Shown here: positions 44,219-51,299 of the stretch, piece after piece
Layout of the letters: the number at the start of each line of letters is the position of its first letter
How positions within the stretch are numbered: position 1 is the stretch's first letter
Assembly: GCF_003014485.1 (NCBI RefSeq)
Contig: NZ_PYGA01000003.1
Location: 124,001 to 188,000 of the forward strand
Direction: 5' to 3'
Origin: Murinocardiopsis flavida
GTDB lineage: Bacteria > Actinomycetota > Actinomycetes > Streptosporangiales > Streptosporangiaceae
Length of the DNA: 64,000 nucleotides
Program-made: the position numbers and the translations under genes
Notes under the pieces: model-generated
What the model was told of the DNA's origin: nothing
The model's database searches: none
The model's input: only the letters and a program-made list of their open reading frames with translations

Positions 44219-44266
44219 GATGGCCCCGGCGGGGAGCAATGCTCCCCGCCGGGGCCATCGCTTTTT
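44219..44266 (+). terminator. Rho-independent terminator of katA
   Basis: A perfect 19-bp stem with loop AAT (44238-44240) followed by GCTTTTTG. Confidence 0.9.
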
Positions 44267-44787
44267 GTCCGGCCGCGCCCCGGATATCGGCGTCGTAACG
44301 GAACAACTTAGTAAATTAGTAGTAATTGACATTCGGTTGCCGCGGGCCCGTTTTCGCGGTACTCCCGGCACGTGCGCGCGCAGGGGAGTGAGCGGGATCG
44401 GTGTTCCGCGTGTCGCTTTGGTGCCGCCCTGAGCTGGCCATACGACGCAAAGTCGGGCATTTCACGACTGGTATTCGATCGAATTCGGTAATTCGCTGCA
44501 AAGCGCCCCCCGTGTCTGCGGCTTGCTGGTAGCGTGTCGATCCGTCGGCACGGCGATGCGTGTCCGACCGTTGAACTCGCGGGCGCTCACTGCCTTATCG
44601 GCTGGGCCGCGAGCCGGAATGAACCGCACAAAACGACCCAGGCCCCGGCCGCGATCGTCACGCGCTCAGTACTCCAATTCCCGCGATCCCGATGGGACCG
44701 GAGCGTCACTGATCCCACCGAACGTGACACTGCGCCCGCACGTGGCCACATCTGGTAACGCAGTCAGCGAAAGGTCCTCCCCTAATC
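44267..44787 (+). promoter_or_regulatory. AT-rich upstream region of the chaplin gene
   Basis: 521 bp without a credible gene. The first part (44295-44335) is very AT-rich. Two overlapping palindromes are visible: ATTCGATCGAAT (44473-44484) and CGAATT-CGGT-AATTCG (44480-44495), likely regulator sites for a developmentally controlled promoter. TTGACA at 44326-44331 lacks a -10 at the right distance. Confidence 0.4.
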
Positions 44788-45891
44788 ATGCGCAAGACGC
44801 TATATACGTCCGCATCCGCCATCCTGCTCGCGGCAGGGCTGCTCGGCGGGCCGGCGGCCCACGCAGACCAGACGACCGACGGCTCCGGCGGCGTGGCGAG
44901 CGGGAACCAGGTCAACGTCCCCGTCGATGTCAAGGCCGACCTGTGCGGCAACTCCATCGCCGTGCTCGGCATCTCCAACGCCCAGTGCACGAAGGTCGCC
45001 GAGGTGCTGTGGGCGTCCAGCGACAAGGGCAAGCAGGCACAGCAGGACGCCGAGAAGGAGGACGGCGGGCAGGAGACCGACGGCTCGGGCAGCGTCGCGG
45101 GCGGCAACCAGATCAACATTCCGGTGGACGCCGCCGTCGACCTCTGCGGCAACTCCGTCGCGGTCGCCGGGGTCTCCAACGCCCAGTGCACCAAGATCGT
45201 CAAGAAGATCGCGCGGTCCGAGAAGAACAAGGGCGGCGGGCAGGAGACCGACGGCTCGGGCAGCGTCGCGGGCGGCAACCAGATCAACGTCCCCATCGAC
45301 GCTGCCGTCGACGCCTGCGGCAACTCCATCGCGGTGCTCGGCGTCTCCAACGCCCAGTGCACGAAGGTGATCAAGGTCATCGAGAAGGCGCCGGAGAACA
45401 AGCAGTCCGAGCGCGGCAGGGAGTCCAACGAGTCCGACGCCGGGAACAAGGGCGGCGGGCAGGACACCAGCGGGTCCGGCAGCGTCGGGGGCGGCAACCA
45501 GGTGAACGTCCCGGCCGACGCCGCGGCCGACATCTGCGGCAACTCCGTCGCGGTCCTCGGCCTCTCCAACGCCCAGTGCATGAAGAAGATCAGCTCCGGC
45601 GAGAAGCCCCACCCGAAGCCCACCACCGACCCCGGCGGCAAGGGGCCGCAGGACGAGCGGAAGCCGGACGCCACCGCCAAGCCCAGCGCGAGCCCGTCGC
45701 AGGATGAGCGCACCGCGAGCCCCGACCCGAGCGCGGCCCCCGAAGCCGACGCCAAGAAGCCCGCGGGCGGCCTCCCCGTCACCGGCGCGGCCCTCGGCGG
45801 CCTCGTGACCGCCGCCATCGCAGCGGTCGGCGGCGGCGCAGCAGCGATGTACTTCGCCCGCAAGCGCAAGTCGCGCGCCACCGAGGAGTAA
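44788..45891 (+). CDS. Long chaplin with four chaplin domains and sortase signal
   Basis: A 367-residue exported protein: signal peptide (1-26, ending AAHA-DQ), then four chaplin (DUF320) domains at about 31-67, 98-134, 155-191 and 228-264, each with G-N-Q-[VI]-N-[VI]-P, CGNS and NAQC and its two Cys (53/67, 120/134, 177/191, 250/264). Charged linkers follow the first three, then a Pro/Asp/Lys-rich stalk (271-327), LPVTG at 329-333, a membrane helix and a basic tail. Streptomyces long chaplins have two domains; this one has four. It should be sortase-linked to the wall and form an amyloid-like hydrophobic surface on aerial structures. Confidence 0.93.
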   Translation: MRKTLYTSASAILLAAGLLGGPAAHADQTTDGSGGVASGNQVNVPVDVKADLCGNSIAVLGISNAQCTKVAEVLWASSDKGKQAQQDAEKEDGGQETDGSGSVAGGNQINIPVDAAVDLCGNSVAVAGVSNAQCTKIVKKIARSEKNKGGGQETDGSGSVAGGNQINVPIDAAVDACGNSIAVLGVSNAQCTKVIKVIEKAPENKQSERGRESNESDAGNKGGGQDTSGSGSVGGGNQVNVPADAAADICGNSVAVLGLSNAQCMKKISSGEKPHPKPTTDPGGKGPQDERKPDATAKPSASPSQDERTASPDPSAAPEADAKKPAGGLPVTGAALGGLVTAAIAAVGGGAAAMYFARKRKSRATEE

Positions 45892-45907
45892 TAGGCGGTC
45901 CCCACGA

Positions 45908-45949
45908 AACAGCGCGGCCCCGGTCCCATGGGACCGGGGCCGCGCTGTT
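45908..45949. terminator. Bidirectional terminator between chaplin and immunity genes
   Basis: A perfect 42-bp palindrome centred on CATG (45927-45930), 16 bp after the chaplin stop; its right end touches the stop codon of the convergent gene at 45949. Confidence 0.8.
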
Positions 45950-46395
45950 CAGTCGATCGGACCGATTCCTTGGAGGATGACCTGTCCATCGGGCCAGCCA
46001 GCGACCACTTTGAGATCGTGAAGTGAGGCTGCCTCCTTCTCTGCGGAACCAGCAGGGATCGCACCGGCACGCGGGTGCTCGGCCTGACCGATCCACCGCC
46101 GGAGAAACTCAACTGGAGGCAGCCCATCCGCCTTCGCCTCAAGCTCGCGGTCGACCCACGGAGACCTGGCATTGACTCCGTCGAATCCGGAATCGGCACG
46201 GTGTAGGAATCTCGCGGCATCCTCGCTCGTCGATGCCCAGAGATAGCCGATTAGGACGCCGCGCAAGAGAACGGGAAGGTATCGCACGGCGGTTGTGGTG
46301 GTGTAAGCGTATCTGGGATCCGATTGGACTAGATCCCATTTGGGGGGATCCCATTCTATTGCGCGATCCCACGGAAATTCGGATTCTCGATTCAA
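45949..46395 (-). CDS. Candidate immunity protein for the adjacent toxin
   Basis: A 148-residue soluble protein with many Trp and acidic residues (PWDRAIEWDPPKWDLVQSDP at the start, later RSPWVDRELEAKADGLP). I recognise no family. It lies 67 bp downstream of the toxin gene on the same strand, the usual place for the cognate immunity gene. The start is TTG 46395 with AGAGG 8 nt upstream; the other frame with ATG 46420 is worse. The first part is AT-rich like the toxin tip, the second half GC-rich. Function is inferred from context only. Confidence 0.6.
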   Translation of the reverse strand: MNRESEFPWDRAIEWDPPKWDLVQSDPRYAYTTTTAVRYLPVLLRGVLIGYLWASTSEDAARFLHRADSGFDGVNARSPWVDRELEAKADGLPPVEFLRRWIGQAEHPRAGAIPAGSAEKEAASLHDLKVVAGWPDGQVILQGIGPID

Positions 46396-47480
46396 CGAAT
46401 TGACCTCTGTTCGTGTTCATGATTAGGACTTGTTCTTTTGGAATCCATGAATTAATTTATTGCTATGGAATTACCTCCGCTTTGAGGATCCATATTCCTG
46501 TACTGGGATCCTGGTATACGTCAGTGAACCTGTATTTTGTGTTTCTCGGAAGAATCATTTCTCGCTGGTCATCGTATTCGCTATTTTTTCCAATCCATGT
46601 CCCATGACTTCCCTTGGGGACGTTTATTTCGATATGGTATGGGTGATGTTTGAAGGCTGGCTCGGATCCTAGTGATCCAGATGTGTACCCTGCTTCCTGA
46701 TGGGTTTTTCCCTTGAGGCTTGTGGGATCCCCATTGTATCCGGAGAAGAAATCCAGCTCGGATACCCCTCGCTTTAAATCAACGCCCTCCGGAAGGGGGT
46801 TCTTCAGTCCGTTATCGATCTTCGAAATCTGGTCCTCGATACTATCGAGGGTTTCGGGTGCATTGCTGGCCGTCGGTTTCGGGCCCTTTATCCATCGTTG
46901 GTGCCAAGCTTCAAATTCACCCCCGCTCGTATTTATCAATCTTTTTATTTCTTCAATTCGTTCCTTTCTGTTTGGGGATCGGAGAATTCGCTGATAAGGC
47001 CATGACCTATGAGTGTAGCTCTTTACGGCATTTTTGAGATCTGGATCAAGGTCTTTGTACTGATGGCCTAGTACATTTTCACCGTATTCCTCCCCATCAG
47101 GATTCGAAGTGAATCTACGAGTTCCATTGGAATCTACACGACCCGGAATATTCTTTGAAGCAAGGGTGCTGGGTTTGGGGGGTTCTGGCTTCGACAGTCC
47201 CTTGCTGAGTTTTCCTGCGATGCTTGGGCCCTTGGCGATCGGCATCATTTCCAGGACCGACATTCCGACTCTGGATATGCACTTTCCGTAATCGCCCTTG
47301 GCGCAATCGTTGCGTGCGGCCTGGTTGACGAGTAATCGGCTGGGGCTCAGTGGCCCATCCCACACGCTGTAGGATATGGAGTCGTTTATCGTTCCCAGGC
47401 CCGCCTTGAAGAGGCTTCCGTTGCTTTCCTTGAGGTTCTTGGCAACGATCTCTGTCAGTCCGTCGGCGTGTGCGCGAACG
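46290..47480. other. AT-rich island covering the toxin tip and immunity start
   Basis: By eye the GC content falls to roughly half here, with many A/T third positions (AAT, TTT, GAT, AAA codons), against about three quarters around it. The shift occurs inside the toxin gene, near its middle, not at a gene border. This is the pattern of tip exchange by recombination seen in polymorphic toxins. Confidence 0.75.
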
Positions 47481-48196
47481 GCCTTCTTTGACGAGTCCCA
47501 CGCCGCCTGGGCCATCTGCTGTGGGTGCAGCGCCGTGTTCACGCTGCCGGCGAGCATGTCCTTCCACAGATCGCCGAGCATTTTGTTGCTCTGCGTATAC
47601 TGCTCTCCGAACCAGCCGAAGTCGTCACCACTCAGCCCGGCCTGCTGCAATCCCAGCCGGAGCGCGAGGTTGCCCGGAAACATATCGGTGCCGTAGACCT
47701 CGGGAAGGTGCTTGTCCGGGTCGAGCCAGACGTCGTGGTTCGACAGGTCGTCGAACCAGTTCTTGCCGCCGAGTCCCTCCAAGATGTTGACGCCCGGGTT
47801 GAAAGGGCCTCCGACGCCTATGGAGGTCATGTTGAGACCGCGGAGGGCGCCGCCGCTTCCGCCGCCGCCCTTCCCCGCGTCTTTGGACGCGGCTGCGCCG
47901 CCGGGCTGCGGATCGCCCTTGGATGGTTTTCCGCCTTGGGGCTGCGGGTCGGCTCCCGTGCCGGGAGGCTGTGGGCCGAGTCCCGGATCGTCGCGGGTCG
48001 CGCCGGGCTGCTGGCCGACCGGGTCGCCTTCGTCCGGCACGGTCAGTTTCTCCAGGGCGCCGGTGACGCCGCCGGTAATGGACGTGGTGATGCCGGAGTT
48101 GATGAGGCCGGCCAGGATCGCGGCGGCCAGGACGATGGTGGCCGCGTATTCGATCAGGCTCGCGCCGCGTTCGGGGTCGTGGATTCTGCGCAGCAT
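46463..48196 (-). CDS. Flp-prepilin-tagged polymorphic toxin with C-terminal ADP-ribosyltransferase domain
   Basis: A 577-residue protein. Residues 1-45 are a type IVb prepilin signal: basic MLRRIHDPERG, cleavage expected after Gly11, then ASLIEYA with Glu16-Tyr17, and a hydrophobic helix. A Pro/Gly-rich linker (51-120) and an unknown middle region (121-345) follow. The last 110 residues look like an R-S-E mono-ADP-ribosyltransferase: Arg476 in LKRGVS, YTSGS at 504-508, and QRE (544-546) in DDQREMILPR, i.e. the Q-x-E form of the ARTT loop. It would be secreted or surface-bound by the Tad pathway and modify a protein in a competitor. Codons from about residue 300 onward are AT-rich, so the tip was probably acquired separately. 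Confidence 0.75.
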   Translation of the reverse strand: MLRRIHDPERGASLIEYAATIVLAAAILAGLINSGITTSITGGVTGALEKLTVPDEGDPVGQQPGATRDDPGLGPQPPGTGADPQPQGGKPSKGDPQPGGAAASKDAGKGGGGSGGALRGLNMTSIGVGGPFNPGVNILEGLGGKNWFDDLSNHDVWLDPDKHLPEVYGTDMFPGNLALRLGLQQAGLSGDDFGWFGEQYTQSNKMLGDLWKDMLAGSVNTALHPQQMAQAAWDSSKKAVRAHADGLTEIVAKNLKESNGSLFKAGLGTINDSISYSVWDGPLSPSRLLVNQAARNDCAKGDYGKCISRVGMSVLEMMPIAKGPSIAGKLSKGLSKPEPPKPSTLASKNIPGRVDSNGTRRFTSNPDGEEYGENVLGHQYKDLDPDLKNAVKSYTHRSWPYQRILRSPNRKERIEEIKRLINTSGGEFEAWHQRWIKGPKPTASNAPETLDSIEDQISKIDNGLKNPLPEGVDLKRGVSELDFFSGYNGDPTSLKGKTHQEAGYTSGSLGSEPAFKHHPYHIEINVPKGSHGTWIGKNSEYDDQREMILPRNTKYRFTDVYQDPSTGIWILKAEVIP

Positions 48197-48309
48197 GAAT
48201 GAACCGCTTCGTAGTCGGGGGTAGCTACAAGCGATGAGGAAAGGTCAGGCGGGGGCAGGGCGCGCGCTCTCCTGGGTTCCGCTCGGTCGCGGGAGGAAAA
48301 GGGGCGGTG

Positions 48310-48693
48310 CTACGCGCCGAGGAGGTGTGCGCGGGTCCCCTTCTTGAGGGCGAAGATCAGGATCAGTACGGGGAAGGTCATCGGCAGGATCCCGGAGTCG
48401 ACCCCGGCGGCGATGGAGACCAGCGCTGTGAGCGCGCCGCCGATGCCGTAGAGGACGATGATGCTGAACAGGGCGACCCCGCCTTGTGGCAGCAGCATCG
48501 CGAGCAGGAACGCCACCGCGCCCGGTACGAACACGAATCCGATGATGAAGAGGAACGCCAGCACGTTGGTGGCGTACAGCACCAGCGTCCCGGCGGTCCC
48601 GAGGAGGGACATCGCCGCGAAGACGTACAGGACGATGCTCAGCACCCGGACGTCGCGGTGCAGGTGGCGGAATGGAACGCGGGTCGCGGTCAT
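48310..48693 (-). CDS. Small integral membrane protein of unknown function
   Basis: A 127-residue protein with about four membrane helices (roughly 18-38, 43-66, 70-92, 98-118) after a short basic N-terminus (MTATRVPFRHLHRDVR). No motif is recognised. It is upstream of the toxin gene on the same strand with 113 bp between, so it might belong to the same unit, but nothing links it functionally. Start ATG 48693; the in-frame ATG 48744 gives 17 more residues. Confidence 0.65.
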   Translation of the reverse strand: MTATRVPFRHLHRDVRVLSIVLYVFAAMSLLGTAGTLVLYATNVLAFLFIIGFVFVPGAVAFLLAMLLPQGGVALFSIIVLYGIGGALTALVSIAAGVDSGILPMTFPVLILIFALKKGTRAHLLGA

Positions 48694-49055
48694 GTCATTC
48701 ACCCGCCGAGCTGAATGTGTCGCCGGCACATGTGGTCTGCTCAAGGCGGGGCGGGACCTGCGCGATCCCGGTGTTGTTGCGTGGCATGGGGGTGCCTCCG
48801 CGCGATATAGGGGGATGTATGCGCCTCACGCTAACCCGGTGTCGCCGGAGTGTCACCGGGTTAGCGTGCGGCGTGTGCGGCCAGGGCGGCTCCGCTGCGC
48901 GGTTCGGTCGGGAGCGGTGGCGTATCCCCAGGTCCAGCGCACGGTGGCAGACGGTTCCACTGCTGACCGTTTTCGGACACGGGTTGGGGCGTCGGGTGGG
49001 TGGGATTGGGTGGGGCCGTGTGCGGGTGGTGGTGGGGTCTCATAGCCTCGGAGGC
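48694..49055. other. Non-coding region with a 14-bp inverted repeat
   Basis: 362 bp. It contains ACGCTAACCCGGTG (48829-48842) / CACCGGGTTAGCGT (48855-48868), a perfect stem with a 12-nt loop that is not at the end of any gene and has no U-tract. TAGCCT (49043-49048) may be the -10 box for a leaderless SURF1 gene. Confidence 0.45.
48829..48868. repeat. Perfect 14-bp inverted repeat, orphan
   Basis: See the surrounding gap: arms ACGCTAACCCGGTG and CACCGGGTTAGCGT, loop of 12 nt. Possible operator or structured leader. Confidence 0.6.
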
Positions 49056-49919
49056 GTGCTGAGGGTATTGCTGTCGCCGCGCATGCTGGCGTTCCACGCG
49101 CTGGTGCTGCTCGTGGTGCCCTCCTTCATCATGCTCGGGCAGTGGCAGTTCCACCGCTGGGAGGGCAAGGCCGCGGCCGCCGATCTGGCGGAGGCGAACC
49201 TCGACTCCGCCCCGGTGCCCGTCGCCGAGCTCATGGCGCCAGGGGACGACGTCGCGCGCGCCGACCGCTGGAAGCAGGTCACCGCGACCGGACGCTACGA
49301 CACCGACCATGAGCTGCTGGTCCGCAATCGCGACGGCGAGAACGGCGTCGGGCTCTACGTGCTGACCCCGCTCGTCACCGCCGACGGCACCGGTCTGCTG
49401 GTGAACCGCGGCTGGGTGCCGCAGCCGCCGACCGCCACCAGCAGGCCCGACGTCCCCCCTGCCCCCACGGGCGAGGTCACGGTCACCGGCCGGGCCCAGT
49501 TCAGCGAGTCCGAGGCGAACACCGGCATCCGCGAGCGCGGGGGCCTGCCCGAGTCCCAGATCATGGTCATCGACGTCGGCAGGATCGCCGGGGCGCTGGA
49601 CTACCCCGTGTACGGCGGTTTCGTCGAGCTCACGGGGCAGGATCCGGAGTCCGACCCCGCACCGGAGATGGTGCCCGTTCCCGAGGTCGACACCGGGATG
49701 CACCTGTCGTACGCCGTTCAATGGTGGGTCTTCACGGTGGTCGCCGTCGTCGGCTGGGTGTTCCTGGTGCGCCGCGAGATCCAGGACGCCGCCGGCGGTT
49801 CCGACAGCGGGCCGGACGGCGGATCGGACGACGGGCCGGACGGCGATCCGTCGGGCGGCGCGCCGGTCTCTGCCTCGCCCGTCGGCGCAGCGCACGGGTC
49901 CGACGGCGGCGGTCGGTGA
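49056..49919 (+). CDS. SURF1-family cytochrome oxidase assembly protein
   Basis: A 287-residue protein with two membrane helices (about 10-30 and 228-248) and the SURF1 domain between: GQWQFHRWEGKAA, VTATGRYD, LLVNRGWVP, and the closing HLSYAVQWWVF. SURF1 helps insert haem a into the aa3-type cytochrome c oxidase. A 40-residue Asp/Gly-rich cytosolic tail follows. GTG 49056; leaderless expression is possible. The next gene overlaps its stop by GTGA. Confidence 0.9.
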   Translation: MLRVLLSPRMLAFHALVLLVVPSFIMLGQWQFHRWEGKAAAADLAEANLDSAPVPVAELMAPGDDVARADRWKQVTATGRYDTDHELLVRNRDGENGVGLYVLTPLVTADGTGLLVNRGWVPQPPTATSRPDVPPAPTGEVTVTGRAQFSESEANTGIRERGGLPESQIMVIDVGRIAGALDYPVYGGFVELTGQDPESDPAPEMVPVPEVDTGMHLSYAVQWWVFTVVAVVGWVFLVRREIQDAAGGSDSGPDGGSDDGPDGDPSGGAPVSASPVGAAHGSDGGGR

Positions 49920-50749
49920 CCGGCCCGGCGGATCCCGGCCGCGTCGCACGGATCGCACGCCGCCCCTCGGGGCCCGAGGAGAGCGCCCGCGCCAGCCGCC
50001 TGTGGTGGGAGCGCGAGGCAGACGACTACCAGGCCGAACACGGCGAGTTCCTGGGCGACGCCGGGTTCGTCTGGGGTCCCGAAGGGCTCACCGAGTCGGC
50101 GGCACGGCTGCTCGGCGACCCCGCCGATCTGCGGGGCGCGCGGATCCTGGAGGTCGGCTGCGGCGCCGGGCAGTGCGGCCGGTGGCTGCGCGACCAAGGG
50201 GTGCGCGCGGTCGTCGGGTGCGACGTGTCGCACCGCCAGTTGCAGCACGCCGCGCGGATCGACGCGGCGACCGGCCACGCGCTGGACACCGTGCAGGGCG
50301 ACGCGCAGCGGCTGCCGTTCGCCGACTCCTCCTTCGACGTCGTGTTCTCGTCCTACGGCGGCTACCCGTTCGTTCCCGACGCCCCTGCGGCGCTGCGCGA
50401 GGCGGCGCGGGTCATGCGCCCAGGCGGGCGGCTGGTGTTCTCGGTGTCGCACCCCGTCCGCTGGGGCTTCCCCGACGACCCCGGCAAGAACGGGCTGACC
50501 GCGCGCGAGTCCTACTTCGACCGCAGGCCCTACGTCGAGGAGGACGCCCGGGGCCGCGCGGTGTACGTCGAGCACCACCGCACGGTCGGCGACTGGGTGC
50601 GCGCCATCGCCGCCGCCGGATTGGAGCTGCGCGACCTGGTCGAACCGGAGTGGCCCGAGCGCAACTCCCAGGTGTGGGGCGGCTGGAGCCCGCTGAGGGG
50701 CCGGCTGCTGCCGGGGACCGCGATCTTCGCCTGCCGCAGCCCCCGCTGA
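49916..50749 (+). CDS. Class I SAM-dependent methyltransferase
   Basis: A 277-residue UbiE-like methyltransferase: motif I ILEVGCGAGQCGRWL, motif II VVGCDVSHRQL, motif III region DAQRLPFADSSFDVVFSSYGGYPF and REAARVMRPGGRLVFSVSHP. The start GTG 49916 overlaps the SURF1 stop (GTGA). The substrate is unknown. It may be co-transcribed with SURF1, but I know no functional link. Confidence 0.85.
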   Translation: MTGPADPGRVARIARRPSGPEESARASRLWWEREADDYQAEHGEFLGDAGFVWGPEGLTESAARLLGDPADLRGARILEVGCGAGQCGRWLRDQGVRAVVGCDVSHRQLQHAARIDAATGHALDTVQGDAQRLPFADSSFDVVFSSYGGYPFVPDAPAALREAARVMRPGGRLVFSVSHPVRWGFPDDPGKNGLTARESYFDRRPYVEEDARGRAVYVEHHRTVGDWVRAIAAAGLELRDLVEPEWPERNSQVWGGWSPLRGRLLPGTAIFACRSPR

Positions 50750-50984
50750 GCCCAGGGCGGCCCGGCGTCCGAGGGTGGTTTGGGGGTGGTTCAGCGGAGC
50801 CGTTGCGTTCCCCGCCGTGCACTGCCCGCCGCTGCGCTGCGCCGTCAGTCGGGCGTCCCGACGTCACCCCCCGCCGTCCCGGCGGCCGGACGTCCGCTCC
50901 TGCCGGTGTGCTCGGCTGAAGATGAAAAGTTCCTCACTTTCGTTTCATGGGCGAATGCGGGCGGACCGGGCACACTGGGCGCCC

Positions 50985-51299
50985 ATGAGACCAATGCACC
51001 GTTTCGCGCTGCTCATAGCGGTTGCGGCAATCGTCGTGGGCGGGGTCTCCGCGGTGTGGGCGCTGAACCGCGACACGACCCCGTCGAAACCACCCGAAGA
51101 GGTGGTCGTGGGCGAGTCCAACCCCGAGAAGCGCCCGAAGCCGCAGGGCCCCGCCTCCCCCTCCCCGAGCCCGTCCCCTGACCCGTCCCCCACATCAGGT
51201 TCGCCCGATGACGGTGTCGTCGACCCTCCACCGGCCGTGACCGGGGACGATGATGACGATGACGACGACGGCGGCGATGATGATGGCGATGATGACTGA
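50985..51299 (+). CDS. Small membrane-anchored protein with Asp-rich tail
   Basis: A 104-residue protein: MRPMHRFALLIAVAAIVVGG is an N-terminal anchor or signal, followed by a Pro/Ser-rich spacer (SPSPSPSPDPSP) and a C-terminal run of Asp and Gly (DDDDDDDDGGDDDGDDD). It is likely anchored with the acidic tail outside the membrane, where it could bind divalent cations or cationic peptides. Its last codons overlap the start of the sensor kinase gene, so it belongs to the two-component operon and may modulate the sensor; that role is inference. Confidence 0.72.
   Translation: MRPMHRFALLIAVAAIVVGGVSAVWALNRDTTPSKPPEEVVVGESNPEKRPKPQGPASPSPSPSPDPSPTSGSPDDGVVDPPPAVTGDDDDDDDDGGDDDGDDD

Noticed and set aside
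44316..44758. Short frames in the region upstream of the chaplin gene
   Set aside because: No ribosome-binding site, no codon bias, no domain; more likely a regulatory region.
44788..45891. The chaplin repeats as a recent tandem DNA duplication or CRISPR-like repeat
   Set aside because: The similarity is at protein-domain level with diverged linkers and third positions; there are no regular short repeats.
46713..47291. Plus-strand frames inside the toxin gene
   Set aside because: The minus-strand frame is continuous for 577 codons and has clear domains at both ends.
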